Source: Bacteroidales bacterium (GTDB lineage: Bacteria; Bacteroidota; Bacteroidia; Bacteroidales; UBA10428). From it: DNA of 41,458 nt. How positions within the stretch are numbered: position 1 is the first letter of the stretch; each line of letters opens with the position of its first letter. Shown here in pieces: positions 7,774 through 16,573 of this stretch. The stretch is taken from assembly GCA_016935615.1 (NCBI GenBank), contig JAFGQO010000156.1:1-41458 (forward strand), written 5' to 3'. The position numbers and the translations under genes were made by a program. Under the pieces are notes generated by a model. It was given only the letters and a program-made list of their open reading frames with translations. It was not told the DNA's origin and made no database searches.

Positions 7774-9309
7774 TCACTGGATTGTTTTTACCATATTGGT
7801 ACTGCTGCTTTCTTCCTGGAGCCTGAGTTTTTTTATTGTCTCAAGGAGGGGTTCTTCAGGCAGAATTGTAGTTTCATTTCCCCAGAATTCCGGATCGCTG
7901 TTCGTAATTTGCTGAAATAAAATATCACCGGGTTTGGATGCATCGCGGTATTTGATCTTTTCAAATTTCTCCGTGTTTTTCCCTGTAATTACAAATTCAG
8001 AGGTTGACTGGAACTGGCAGGTAAAACCTTTATTTTCTTTGCCGCGCTTTTTCCGAACCCTGAGAGCTATTTCGCTGCGTGCATAGTTCAGGTTCCATTG
8101 TTCCTGGTAATAACGATATTCCACTTCATATTTTCCGTATTTAGGCTGAATGCGGTATGATGCGGGGACTTTTTTAATCAGCAGGTCATGCGCATGCTCA
8201 AGTCCTGCTTCGCTGATCTCAAATTCTGCTCTTACCAGTGCCAGTGATTTTGCATCAAGGTAAAACTTGCCGTCAAATCCCGGAATGGGAATATTGTCTT
8301 TGAACCTGAAACCGATAACATAGGTTTGTCTTTCATTGTAAGTAATTTGCTTCAGCATGAAATAGTCATAATTTTCAAAAAATTCGGGATCAAAAAAATG
8401 AACCCCATATTTCATTATGTCCAACTGTATGTTATGGTATAACCCTCCTTCAACGATCAGGTTGATCAGTTCCGAATTTTCCGTATTCATGCCACGTCTG
8501 CCTTTTCTGAGTTTTACAAGGTCTCTTTCGTTTGAAAGATAAGAAGTTTTGTATATGTCTATTACAGCCTCTGAAATGGATATGTAATTGTCATTTTGTT
8601 TTGATGCTTCCCGGAAAAAGGCAGTAAGCATTGTCGGTTTTTGGCCGTAGTTTTCGCCTTTTTTATCCAGAGCCGCCAGTATTAATTCTTTCGGTTTTTC
8701 TGGTCTGACGATCAACTCTTCAATTTGAAATTTTGTTGCCTGGAGCTTAATTTTCACAGGTCCTGTTAAAAAATCCTCTGAAAGGATGATTTCAGGTTTA
8801 TAACCAATACAGGATATCATCAGGGTATCGGCAATTGCATCGGCTGACAAATTGAGTTCAAATCCTCCTTCGTAGTTGGAAATCGTACCGGTACTTGAAC
8901 CCGGAACATGAACGGCAGCAAAGGGGACCGGTTTTTCTGATTTCTCCTGTGTAATCACTCCTGTGATCTTAACCAGGTTACTTTTTACCAGTGCATCGGT
9001 CTGTGGGGAAAGAATTAACAAATTGTCTTTTACAACATATTGAAGGCTATACGAAGCAAACAGCGTATCGAGAAGTTCTTTTAGCTGAATACTGTCCGGA
9101 TAAAGGGCTATTCTTTTATTGTCTATAATGGCCGAACTATAGCCAAGGTGACAGCCAGTCATTTCTTCAATATGGTAGAGGTATTGTTCTACAGTGAGTT
9201 CCTGTGGAGGCAGGTGAATATACTTTTTCAGCAGATCCTGAGTATATGCATGCGGATCAGCACATATCAGAAAAAGATAAAAAAAAATATGTTGGCTTTT
9301 CAATTTCAC
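7774..9309 (-). CDS. STN + carboxypeptidase-regulatory-like domain protein, no TonB barrel
   Basis: A 511-residue exported protein. After a signal peptide (to about residue 24) comes an STN (secretin/TonB N-terminal) domain (about 35-101), then a CarboxypepD_reg-like beta-sandwich (about 112-190, ITGVITQEKSEKPVPFAAVHV and later SCIGYKPEI). About 300 residues of mainly beta, basic sequence follow with no TonB plug or barrel. It starts 4 bp inside the fecR gene end and is the third gene of the sigma/anti-sigma operon. STN domains normally contact FecR periplasmic tails, so this protein could take the signalling role usually held by a TonB-dependent receptor. That is inference. The C-terminal domain is unassigned. 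Confidence 0.75.
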   Translation of the reverse strand: MKLKSQHIFFYLFLICADPHAYTQDLLKKYIHLPPQELTVEQYLYHIEEMTGCHLGYSSAIIDNKRIALYPDSIQLKELLDTLFASYSLQYVVKDNLLILSPQTDALVKSNLVKITGVITQEKSEKPVPFAAVHVPGSSTGTISNYEGGFELNLSADAIADTLMISCIGYKPEIILSEDFLTGPVKIKLQATKFQIEELIVRPEKPKELILAALDKKGENYGQKPTMLTAFFREASKQNDNYISISEAVIDIYKTSYLSNERDLVKLRKGRRGMNTENSELINLIVEGGLYHNIQLDIMKYGVHFFDPEFFENYDYFMLKQITYNERQTYVIGFRFKDNIPIPGFDGKFYLDAKSLALVRAEFEISEAGLEHAHDLLIKKVPASYRIQPKYGKYEVEYRYYQEQWNLNYARSEIALRVRKKRGKENKGFTCQFQSTSEFVITGKNTEKFEKIKYRDASKPGDILFQQITNSDPEFWGNETTILPEEPLLETIKKLRLQEESSSTNMVKTIQ

Positions 9310-10301
9310 TGCCTTCTGATGATCAGGTTGTTTTTTGTAGCGATCAATTCAACATTCCCGGTTAAAGATAAATTAATATTGCTTATCACATCCTGGACAG
9401 ATTGAGTACTGCAGGTTATTGTTATGGATTCATTGATTTTAAGACCATCATTCTTAATAATATCGAGCTGATAATACTTAGCGATCACACTGCATACTTC
9501 TTCCAGTGGTTTGTTCCTGAAGACAAATTCTTTTGTATACCAGGCAATGGAATTTGGATCGAATGTTTGTTCGATTTCAAACTCTTTGGTACTGATATTC
9601 AGTTTCCCTGCATTATCAGGATTTAATTCAAATCTCTTTGAGTTGTCTTCATTCAGATAGAAGGCAACTTTTCCTGTCATTACGCTGACGATGATGCTAT
9701 TGGTATCGGTTTTTACATTAAAACTTGTACCAAGTACTTCCACCGTCGAATTCATGGAGTGGATCCTGAAAGGGATATCTTTGTTTTCTGCGACCTTAAA
9801 AAATGCTTCTCCTTCAAGAATAATGTCCCTGTTTGTTTCCCCGAAATCACTGTTTCGGAAGATCTTTGCATTTTTATTCAGGCTCACAATGCTTCCGTCC
9901 GGAAGATCCACATCAACAATTTCACTTGTTGATGCAATTTCATAATAATCGGGATTATAAATGGTCGATTTATTCAGAACCTGCAACAAAAAATAAGTAA
10001 GGCCGAATGCGAGTATGAGAATTGCGGCAATGCGCAAGGCATAACCTCGCAACGGAATCCTTTGCCTTCTGGGCAGGAACGACATTCTTGTACGTACTTT
10101 AGCCCAATCTTCATTTACATCCACTTTTTCGAAGTCCTTCACGTCAGCCGATCTCTCCCAAACCTGCAAATAAGTGTCAAATTCCTTCCGGCTTTTTTCA
10201 TCGTTCAGTATAATTTTATCCTTCATCACTTTTTCTTCTTTATCTTGTTTTTCAAGCAAAAATCTTGCTATTGCTTTTGTATTTGTTTTTTTTCTGTTCA
10301 T
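9306..10301 (-). CDS. FecR-family anti-sigma factor with DUF4974 tail
   Basis: About 331 residues. A short cytoplasmic N-terminal part (about 1-86) has the expected WxKVxxRM-type motif (DWAKVRTRM), one transmembrane helix follows (about 87-107, RIAAILILAFGLTYFLLQ), then the periplasmic FecR beta domain (DLPDGSIVSLNKNAKI, ILEGEAFFKVAEN, FNVKTD, VMTGKVAFY) and the C-terminal DUF4974/STN-like module (FVFRNKPLEEVCSVIAKYY). It should hold the adjacent sigma factor at the membrane and release it on an outer-membrane signal. An alternative start 24 bp upstream (10325) is possible; MNRKKTN looks more natural. It overlaps the STN gene by 4 bp (ATGA). Confidence 0.88.
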   Translation of the reverse strand: MNRKKTNTKAIARFLLEKQDKEEKVMKDKIILNDEKSRKEFDTYLQVWERSADVKDFEKVDVNEDWAKVRTRMSFLPRRQRIPLRGYALRIAAILILAFGLTYFLLQVLNKSTIYNPDYYEIASTSEIVDVDLPDGSIVSLNKNAKIFRNSDFGETNRDIILEGEAFFKVAENKDIPFRIHSMNSTVEVLGTSFNVKTDTNSIIVSVMTGKVAFYLNEDNSKRFELNPDNAGKLNISTKEFEIEQTFDPNSIAWYTKEFVFRNKPLEEVCSVIAKYYQLDIIKNDGLKINESITITCSTQSVQDVISNINLSLTGNVELIATKNNLIIRRQ

Positions 10302-10332
10302 TTCTCTGATTCTATGACAATTCATTGTTCCA

Positions 10333-10938
10333 TTAAACGTATTGCATGAATGTTAAAATTACCACACCCAATGCCATATAGGGCTTCATTTTCACTCGTA
10401 AAATTTTTAATGCTTTGCTGATCTGAGTTTCAATGGTTCTTTTTGAGAGACTTAATTTATTGGCAATCTCACTGTTGGATAGTCCTTCAAACCTGTTCAT
10501 TTTAAAAATTATCTGGCATTTTGGCGGCAAATCATCTATTGCTTTGTAGAGTGCATGCTCAAGCTCTGTTTTATTGACTTCGTTTTCGAGGCTGTTTTCT
10601 TTGCCGGTATCAATTTGTTTTACGTGATCAGCATATTTGTTACGTATTTTTTGTGCGTTTATATAGTTAATGCATCTGTTATGGGTAGAACGAAACAGGT
10701 ATGATTTTAAGGAAGAATTAATATCCAGATGATCCCGTTTTTCATACAGATGGACAAAAAGATCCTGTACGATCTCCTTCGCGTTTTCAATATCATTCAG
10801 GTATTTATTGGCAAAAACAGTCAGCAACTGGTAATACTCTTTAAAAAGAAGTTCATAGGCTGCTTCTTCACCTTTTTTCAGGCGATTGATCAGAAATTTG
10901 CTGTCTGTGTTCAAATCGTGACTGTTAAAATCCCTCAT
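10333..10938 (-). CDS. RNA polymerase ECF sigma factor, FecI-like (Bacteroidetes family)
   Basis: A 201-residue sigma-70 family protein. Region 2 is seen in YELLFKEYYQLLTVFANKY, then AKEIVQDLFVHLYEKRD and SYLFRSTHNRCINY. Region 4 is seen in DDLPPKCQIIFKMNRFEGL, SNSEIANKLSLSKRTIETQI and SKALKILR, a helix-turn-helix for the -35 element. The hydrophobic tail (MALGVVILTFMQYV) is common in the Bacteroidota extracytoplasmic-function group. It heads the operon with the anti-sigma and STN genes and likely transcribes a small local regulon including itself. Confidence 0.92.
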   Translation of the reverse strand: MRDFNSHDLNTDSKFLINRLKKGEEAAYELLFKEYYQLLTVFANKYLNDIENAKEIVQDLFVHLYEKRDHLDINSSLKSYLFRSTHNRCINYINAQKIRNKYADHVKQIDTGKENSLENEVNKTELEHALYKAIDDLPPKCQIIFKMNRFEGLSNSEIANKLSLSKRTIETQISKALKILRVKMKPYMALGVVILTFMQYV

Positions 10939-10940
10939 CC

Positions 10941-10964
10941 CAAAATTAGCAATTGCTAAGCAAT
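10941..10964 (-). promoter_or_regulatory. possible promoter/operator upstream of the sigma gene
   Basis: On the minus strand TAATTTTG (10941-10948) matches TAnnTTTG but ends only 2 bp before the ATG, which would imply a leaderless mRNA. Next to it is a 13-bp palindrome ATTGCT-A-AGCAAT (10952-10964). Either could be chance. Confidence 0.25.
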
Positions 10965-10994
10965 ATCATGACAAGTTTGGGGATTATAATACGT

Positions 10995-11095
10995 ATTGTC
11001 AGTTGGGAGTTGTTAAATCGTTTAATCGTGGAACTGTGTAATTGTTAAGAATTGATTAATCAGTTAATCATTTATTGTTGATGAGTTAATGGAAT
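10995..11095. repeat. degenerate AT-rich simple repeat
   Basis: Repeated words such as GTTGTTAAATCGTTTAATCG and AATTGATTAATCAGTTAATC. This is the same family, in reverse orientation, as tracts at 2438-2498, 3185-3243 and 38030-38200. Confidence 0.55.
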
Positions 11096-11437
11096 GGAAC
11101 TTGCGACTATTTTAGTTTACTGGTTTCTTGATTAGAATGATTTTGAAAAAAATCATAAAATCCGCCTTGAAAAAATGTGGCCTCATAAGGCGACAAACTG
11201 GCCATTGGCTTCGGAAGCGAGGACCCACCCGGAAAGGCTGACGACCCGAAGAGTCAATGAAAATATATTTGAGTAACGCTTTTGCGTTACGAGTTATTTT
11301 CATTGAGTCAGCAAACCGATAGTGGATTGCTGAGAAGCCCAGGCCTTGATTACTTCCTTTGGTCGTGAGCTCAGCTGCGCTTCGGTTCTTTTGTCCCTCA
11401 GTAGGCGGGATACGCGTCCGGCATGAGAACATAAGAA
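11096..11437. other. non-coding GC-richer spacer with a nested inverted repeat
   Basis: No credible gene is seen; the open frames here are low in complexity and lack a family match. It contains a nested inverted repeat at 11254-11306: outer 12-bp arms TCAATGAAAATA/TATTTTCATTGA and an inner perfect 7-bp hairpin GTAACGC-TTTT-GCGTTAC (11273-11290). Composition differs from the AT-rich flanks. Confidence 0.5.
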
Positions 11438-11441
11438 AAGT

Positions 11442-11480
11442 CGTTCCTTTATGGAACGAAACGAAACCAAGACTTGTGGG
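11442..11480 (-). repeat. hairpin repeat family, copy A1
   Basis: Stem CGTTCC/GGAACG with loop TTTAT (11442-11458), then on the plus strand AAACGAAACCAAGACTTGTG. It shares its layout (hairpin, GAAAC, an A-rich word, C-TGTG) with copies at 11547-11626, 11658-11692 and 37751-37821. Confidence 0.55.
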
Positions 11481-11546
11481 TTAGAGTTAAGAAAATGAGA
11501 TTTTGAAATCACAGACCAGTAACCTGAGAACAGAGACTTGCAACCT

Positions 11547-11626
11547 TTTTTGCATTCTTTTTTGTGTAGATGATAAAAAAGAATGTCGAACTGCGTGGGA
11601 AGCGGTTCGAAAACATGGCATGTGTG
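11547..11626 (-). repeat. hairpin repeat family, copy A2 (two stems)
   Basis: Read on the minus strand it opens ACACATGCCATG, then a stem with arms GAAC/GTTC plus GC/GC (11588-11608), then an 11-bp perfect stem CATTCTTTTTT/AAAAAAGAATG (11553-11585), then CAAAAAA. This is the same order of parts as 37751-37821, with paired substitutions in both stems. Confidence 0.65.
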
Positions 11627-11657
11627 TTGGATAGATAATATAAATAACAATGATTTA

Positions 11658-11692
11658 TTCCGTTGGGAAACGGAACGAAACAATGGCTTGTA
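11658..11692 (-). repeat. hairpin repeat family, copy A3
   Basis: A perfect 7-bp stem TTCCGTT/AACGGAA (11658-11675, loop GGGA) followed by CGAAACAATGGCTTGT. It is nearly the reverse complement of the first stem and flank of the copy at 37751. Confidence 0.6.
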
Positions 11693-11699
11693 TGGAGGA

Positions 11700-11929
11700 G
11701 TTGAGAAAATGAGAATGTGAGAAGATGAGATTATATGAAGTGAAACAAGTGATTTGCGACTGGAGAGACTAACAACTCAAAACTCAAAACTCATCCTCAG
11801 ATGTAATATTAATTCAATAAAAATGAATAAATTTTCAAAGCTTTGAACGATAAGCTTTGGATTTTTCTTTTGAAAAACTATTTTTGTTGTGCTCCTTGAA
11901 TATTATATTAACCATAATTGCATTATAAC
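11700..11929. promoter_or_regulatory. trpB2 leader with terminator-like hairpin
   Basis: After short ACTCAAA repeats (about 11775-11793) a 10-bp stem TTCAAAGCTT/AAGCTTTGGA (11834-11861) is followed by TTTTTCTTTT. This looks like an intrinsic terminator but no plus-strand gene precedes it; it lies about 70 bp before the trpB2 start. It could be an attenuator in the trpB2 leader. Confidence 0.4.
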
Positions 11930-13291
11930 ATGGCTAGAAACAGAAAAATTTATTTGCGTGAGGATGAAATGCCTCGTCAATGGTATAATCTTGCAGCTGA
12001 TTTAAAAACACCTCCGTACATGAGTCCCGACGGAGCTGTGCCACCTGAAGCATGGGCCCCCGTATTCCCAATGAACCTGGTTGAACAGGAATACAGTACG
12101 GAGCGCTGGATCGATATTCCGGAAGGTGTTATGGAATTGTTGACAAGGTGGAGACCTTCTCCTTTACACAGGGCTTATGATCTGGAAGAGGCATTGGGCA
12201 CCCCGGCAAGAATTTATTATAAGAATGAAAGTTTATCACCTGCCGGCAGCCACAAACCCAATACAGCTGTTACACAGGCATGGTACAACAAAGAATTCGG
12301 CATAAAAAGACTCACTACTGAAACCGGTGCGGGTCAGTGGGGAAGTGCATTGTCTTTTGCATGTTCGCTGATAGGCCTGGAATGCAAAGTGTTCATGGTT
12401 CGTATCAGCTTTGATCAGAAACCCTTCAGAAAACTGATGATGCAAACCTGGGGAGGAATTTGTGTTGCAAGTCCGAGCAACGAAACACAAGCCGGTAAAG
12501 CGATACTGGAAAAAGATCCCGATACCCCGGGAAGTTTGGGTATAGCAATTAGTGAAGCCATTGAACAGGCTGTTACGGACAAGAGCGGACAAACAAGGTA
12601 TTCCCTTGGAAGTGTGACAAATTTTGTGTGTTTGCATCAGACTGTAATAGGTCTTGAAACCAAGAAACAACTTGAAAAGGCAGGGGAGAAAAAAGTGGAT
12701 ATTGTGATCGGTTGTGCAGGTGGCGGAAGCAACTTTGCCGGTTTATCCTTCCCGTTCCTGTATGATAAAATGAATGGTGCCGATATTGATATCATTCCTG
12801 TTGAACCTTCATCCTGTCCGACAATGACAAGAGGACCTTATGTGTATGATAACGGAGACACTGCTGAGATGGTTCCGCTTGTTGCCATGTATTCCCTGGG
12901 ACATAAGTTTATACCTCCGCCAATTCACGCAGGCGGTTTACGTTATCATGGTATGTCTCCCCTGGTTAGCAAAGCCATAAAAGACGGTCTGATGTCACCT
13001 TTGGCATTGCATCAGCTCGAGTGTTACAAAGCCGGTATATTATTTTCAAAAACCGAGGGCATTATTCCTGCTCCGGAAACCACTCATGCCATTGCAGCTA
13101 CAATAAGGGAAGCAAATAAAGCGAAAGAAGAAGGGAAAGAGAAAGTGATCGTATTTAATTTCTCCGGTCATGGCTTAATGGACCTTGCTGGTTATGATAA
13201 GTATCTTGCCGGTGAATTAACGGATTATGAGCTTCCCGATGAGGTTATCAGGGAAAACCTGAAAGTAATTGAGAATTATCCTAAACCCTGA
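11930..13291 (+). CDS. trpB: tryptophan synthase beta subunit, type 2 (TrpB2), stand-alone
   Basis: A 453-residue PLP enzyme. I start at MARNRKIYL (11930); an in-frame ATG lies 12 bp upstream. Markers are the PLP lysine in [11 protein letters not shown] (Lys109), [16 protein letters not shown], and the glycine-rich phosphate loop [10 protein letters not shown]. The length (over 440 residues) and the extended N terminus ([28 protein letters not shown]) mark the TrpB2 subfamily rather than TrpB1. It would condense indole with serine to give tryptophan (EC 4.2.1.122); no trpA or other trp gene adjoins it. Stand-alone TrpB2 may salvage indole or use other substrates. It is monocistronic, ending at a strong terminator. 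Confidence 0.93.
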   Translation: MARNRKIYLREDEMPRQWYNLAADLKTPPYMSPDGAVPPEAWAPVFPMNLVEQEYSTERWIDIPEGVMELLTRWRPSPLHRAYDLEEALGTPARIYYKNESLSPAGSHKPNTAVTQAWYNKEFGIKRLTTETGAGQWGSALSFACSLIGLECKVFMVRISFDQKPFRKLMMQTWGGICVASPSNETQAGKAILEKDPDTPGSLGIAISEAIEQAVTDKSGQTRYSLGSVTNFVCLHQTVIGLETKKQLEKAGEKKVDIVIGCAGGGSNFAGLSFPFLYDKMNGADIDIIPVEPSSCPTMTRGPYVYDNGDTAEMVPLVAMYSLGHKFIPPPIHAGGLRYHGMSPLVSKAIKDGLMSPLALHQLECYKAGILFSKTEGIIPAPETTHAIAATIREANKAKEEGKEKVIVFNFSGHGLMDLAGYDKYLAGELTDYELPDEVIRENLKVIENYPKP

Positions 13292-13311
13292 GTATATCAA
13301 ATATGAACCAT

Positions 13312-13344
13312 AAAAAGAGCATCGGGGAAGATGCTCTTTTTTTT
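13312..13344. terminator. bidirectional intrinsic terminator after trpB2
   Basis: A 12-bp stem AAAAAGAGCATC/GATGCTCTTTTT with loop GGGGAA, and T runs on both strands. It sits 20 bp after the trpB2 stop. Confidence 0.85.
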
Positions 13345-13403
13345 GATCCTTAATTTTTTAAGCACTGTTTGAATTGCCGATGATTTGCATATCTTCAGAC
13401 AAA

Positions 13404-13441
13404 TAAAAAAACTGACCCGCTTAAAAGTTCAGCAGGTCAGT
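13404..13441 (-). terminator. intrinsic terminator of the LVIVD-repeat gene
   Basis: On the minus strand the stem ACTGACC-GCT/AGC-GGTCAGT (13411-13441, one mismatch) is followed by a seven-T run. It lies 12 bp after the stop codon of the minus-strand gene. Confidence 0.8.
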
Positions 13442-13452
13442 CGTGTCAACCT

Positions 13453-14736
13453 TTAGTTTTCGATTGAATAAATGGGAATATGGCTTAACTGGTTGATGTT
13501 TTCAAGATCAGAATAATCGTACTGGAACAAACCGTCAATACCTATCATCAACAACACATCGCCCAGAGGGATCACATCAAATGCATCGATATCAGGGTAT
13601 TCAGCAAGTTTGTTATCAGTTATGTGCATGGGGTCTTCAGCATTGAAGATCTTTAGTCCGGCACTGCCGTCACAAACAAACAATACGGAATTGTCAATCC
13701 CCAGCCCGTAAGGTTCTGTCATGGCGTATTTCTTTAGTAATTCAGGATTTCGTATATCACTGATGTCAATTACATCCAGCAAATTCTCGCTTTCACCGCA
13801 TAGATTCCCTGCTCTCAAAGTAACATAGGCATAATTGTTTTCAACAACCACCGGGTCGCAACTGCTCGTATGCCAGAATTCAGAAATAAATTCAGGATTT
13901 GCAGGATCCTGCAGACTGTAGATCAGCATTCCTGTCATTGTTCCTATGAATAGTTTGCCGTTGTATGGGAATATAGTCTCTATATTCCACCCGATATTCA
14001 TTTCACTTTCCAGGATTGGATTGTATATTTCTGAAATATTGAACAGTTTAAGTGTGGCATTATCAATAGCATAGAGGTAATCAGCATACAATGTAAACCG
14101 GGCCATTGAACCTCCCACACCAAAGCTTTGGTCTCCTCCGTTGGTTGTACTTCTTACATTGCTTGCTTCTGCATAATACATTACATCCCAGCCGGGATAA
14201 TACTGGTATTCAAATTGGTTTGGATTTACTTCAACGGTTTTTTCTACTCTTTGCCAGCCAATAACAATACCCTTTTCTTCAGAAACTTCTTCAACAATTC
14301 CATCCGTGTATTCAGGAAGCATATAAGGGAATGCATCTTCCACTCTTCCGACTTCTTTAATGTCATCAAGATCGCTAATGTCAATTGCCACAAGATCAAC
14401 ATATGAGTCTGCGAACAGGATATCCCCTTTTATGGCAAGATCAACATTGCCGGGGACTTCAATAAATTTAACAATTTGAGGATTTGCAGGATCCTGGTTA
14501 TCAATCACATGAATTCCTTCCTGGTATTCATTTACATAAATAAAATTGTCTTTGAAATAGAGTTTCCCGGGTTGGATAATATCTTGTGCTGATTTAACAT
14601 TGAGCGGCGAACGCAGCTCGTCATAACTCAGATATACCGGTGCATTGACCATGTATGTCTCTTCAATTTTATCTTTACATGAAAAAGCAGACAAAGTCAA
14701 TATCAACAGTAACAGGTTTCGAAAATGTGTATTCAT
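13453..14736 (-). CDS. LVIVD-repeat beta-propeller lipoprotein
   Basis: A 427-residue protein with a lipoprotein signal (LSAFSC, Cys20). The rest is a series of LVIVD-type repeats: units of about 40 residues such as LYFKDNFIYVNEYQEGIHVI followed by DNQDPANPQIV, LVAIDISDLDDIKEVG, LKLFNISEIYNPI, LDVIDISDIRNPELLKKY and LKIFNAEDPMHI. These form surface beta-propellers in Bacteroidota. No catalytic residues are evident; a binding or scaffold role is likely. It ends in its own terminator, convergent with trpB2. Confidence 0.85.
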   Translation of the reverse strand: MNTHFRNLLLLILTLSAFSCKDKIEETYMVNAPVYLSYDELRSPLNVKSAQDIIQPGKLYFKDNFIYVNEYQEGIHVIDNQDPANPQIVKFIEVPGNVDLAIKGDILFADSYVDLVAIDISDLDDIKEVGRVEDAFPYMLPEYTDGIVEEVSEEKGIVIGWQRVEKTVEVNPNQFEYQYYPGWDVMYYAEASNVRSTTNGGDQSFGVGGSMARFTLYADYLYAIDNATLKLFNISEIYNPILESEMNIGWNIETIFPYNGKLFIGTMTGMLIYSLQDPANPEFISEFWHTSSCDPVVVENNYAYVTLRAGNLCGESENLLDVIDISDIRNPELLKKYAMTEPYGLGIDNSVLFVCDGSAGLKIFNAEDPMHITDNKLAEYPDIDAFDVIPLGDVLLMIGIDGLFQYDYSDLENINQLSHIPIYSIEN

Positions 14737-14903
14737 AGTTTTATTTCAATTAAATTGTTTTCATTATGATGACAAAGACCATGAATAAGTTGCGTTAACA
14801 ATTTTTTTTTACTCCGCAACCTTTTTTTATGGATTTTCATCTATCAGGTCTGATGGAAATAGTATTTGTTTGGCCATATTTACTGTGAATAAAAACCGCT
14901 ATC

Positions 14904-15626
14904 ATGAAACAAGTCATATTGCTATTCATACTGTGTGGATTCATTTTTTTTGAAACAAATGCACAAAAGTATACAGATGCTGTATACCTCAGGAACGGGA
15001 GTATAATAAGAGGCGAGATCGTTGAAAGCAATTCTGAAGTCCTGAAAATTCAGACCTGTTGCGGAAGTCTGTTTGTTTACAAACAGGATGAGATCGAAAA
15101 AACGGAACAACTTCCTCAGCTTAGCGATAAGAATAAAATAAAAGAAAAAGGATATGTTAACTATACATCTTTTGGTGCTTTGGTGGGTTCGGCGAGCAAC
15201 AGCAAAACCGCTCCCTTTAGTCTGATCAGCGAACACGGATACAGATTCAATACGTATTTTTCAGTGGGCGGATTGATAGGCTATGAATTGCTCAGCGAGG
15301 CCATGATGCCTCTGGCGGTGAATCTGAAGGGGTATTATCCGGTAAAGAATACAAATGTATTTCTGGGTTTGTCAGGAGGGTATTCGTTTTCGCTTGAGGA
15401 TCCTTCGGAATTCGTTGTGGAATATGAAGATTTTTCGGGAGGTGTAATGGCAAATGCAGAAGTCGGGATTGTTTTCCCCTTTTCAGAGATCAGCGGATTT
15501 TTTATGGCCATTGGCTTCAGGTACAACAGGTTAAACTATGAACGTTTTGATTATCTGGTTGGCGATGTTGACGGGATTATACATTACAAAAGAATATCCA
15601 TACGAGTGGGAATTAATTTCTATTAA
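14904..15626 (+). CDS. outer-membrane beta-barrel protein with N-terminal SH3-like segment
   Basis: This 240-residue protein has a signal peptide (to about residue 20, ETNAQ). A small beta module follows (VYLRNGSIIRGEIVESNSEV, CCGSLFVYKQDEI), similar to the short SH3/LSm-like segment seen in Bacteroidota outer-membrane proteins. From about residue 85 alternating hydrophobic/polar strands (FNTYFSVGGLIGYELL, VFLGLSGGYSF, ISIRVGINFY) suggest an eight-stranded barrel ending in an aromatic residue, as expected for BAM substrates. Two adjacent cysteines (CC) in the small module are unusual for an exported protein. Function unknown. Confidence 0.7.
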   Translation: MKQVILLFILCGFIFFETNAQKYTDAVYLRNGSIIRGEIVESNSEVLKIQTCCGSLFVYKQDEIEKTEQLPQLSDKNKIKEKGYVNYTSFGALVGSASNSKTAPFSLISEHGYRFNTYFSVGGLIGYELLSEAMMPLAVNLKGYYPVKNTNVFLGLSGGYSFSLEDPSEFVVEYEDFSGGVMANAEVGIVFPFSEISGFFMAIGFRYNRLNYERFDYLVGDVDGIIHYKRISIRVGINFY

Positions 15627-15835
15627 AAGAAGGCAAAGAGGGGAATGAGAAGAACAGGTTGTAAAGAAAAATAAACTGCCAAGGAATGCACATATAATGT
15701 AAAGTGCCCTCGAATTGATTTCTGACGATATTGCGTGGAGGGGGGAGCTTGTTATATGAAACTTTACATAGTAAAGGATATAAACATTAATCTGACAGCA
15801 CGACTTGTTTATGCAGCAGGATAATATGAATTGAA

Positions 15836-16537
15836 TCAGAACGAAATACCAACCACAAGATTGAATTCCTCGGCTTCTGGGTTTAGAACGACCTGCCCGC
15901 TGACAGGCAGGGAGAAATTTTCAGTAATTTTAATTTCTTTGCTTGTTCCAATACCAATGTTACAAATATTGAATTCCCCGTCGGTTGTATGCCAGCCATC
16001 ACCAGCCCCCAGAAAAATGTTAAAATTGCCGAATGAATACCCGGCTTCGAAATATATATCGTCACCAGAAGATCCGGCTCCTGCATGTGTATCATTAAAT
16101 ATAAAGTTGGCTGCAATTGAAAATCCTCCGATTTCATAAGTAAGATTTGATTCAAACGCATGACTTGAAATTGTGTCCGAATACTCGAAGAAAGGATTTC
16201 CCTGATAATAATAATCTGTCAATCCAATGGAAAGACCAAAGTCGAAGATATAGCCTAAATAAAGATCTGCCTCATTGACTGTTTCATCTGGTGGCCCGAT
16301 TCCGAAAGAGCCCCATGCCCCGATGGCAAATCCGGCAATACCAAACTCAACATAAGGTTGCAGGGATGGCCCTCCGTATTTTGATCCGCGCCATACATAG
16401 CTACTAACCAGATCAACTCCTACCGAAAAGGGAGAACCTTTTTCTTCTTTGGCTGCTTCTTCTTGTGCATTTAAAGTAATAGGAGCAAACACTGCTGTAA
16501 TAAATACTACCAGAATTAATGTTCTGAAATTTTTCAT
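15836..16537 (-). CDS. TorF-like putative porin (Gcw_chp family)
   Basis: A 233-residue outer-membrane protein starting MKNFRTLIL with a signal peptide ending near LNAQE. I chose this start over the in-frame one 60 bp upstream, whose extra residues would disrupt the signal. Family markers are DLVSSYVWRGSKYGGPSLQP near the mature N terminus, AIGAWGSFGI, and ELDLY-like EADLYLGYIFDFG. The end is strand-like (FNLVVGISF). Gcw_chp proteins are predicted beta-barrels of unknown substrate. A -7 promoter box lies 37 bp upstream. Confidence 0.82.
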   Translation of the reverse strand: MKNFRTLILVVFITAVFAPITLNAQEEAAKEEKGSPFSVGVDLVSSYVWRGSKYGGPSLQPYVEFGIAGFAIGAWGSFGIGPPDETVNEADLYLGYIFDFGLSIGLTDYYYQGNPFFEYSDTISSHAFESNLTYEIGGFSIAANFIFNDTHAGAGSSGDDIYFEAGYSFGNFNIFLGAGDGWHTTDGEFNICNIGIGTSKEIKITENFSLPVSGQVVLNPEAEEFNLVVGISF

Positions 16538-16573
16538 AGCTGTAATTATTAAGTTAATAATTAATTGACACTG

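Noticed and set aside
11112-11683. Two minus-strand open frames of 106 and 127 codons in the hairpin-rich spacer
   Set aside because: They overlap each other, run through inverted repeats, have low-complexity translations rich in Arg/Ser/Phe with no family motif, and lack conserved starts.
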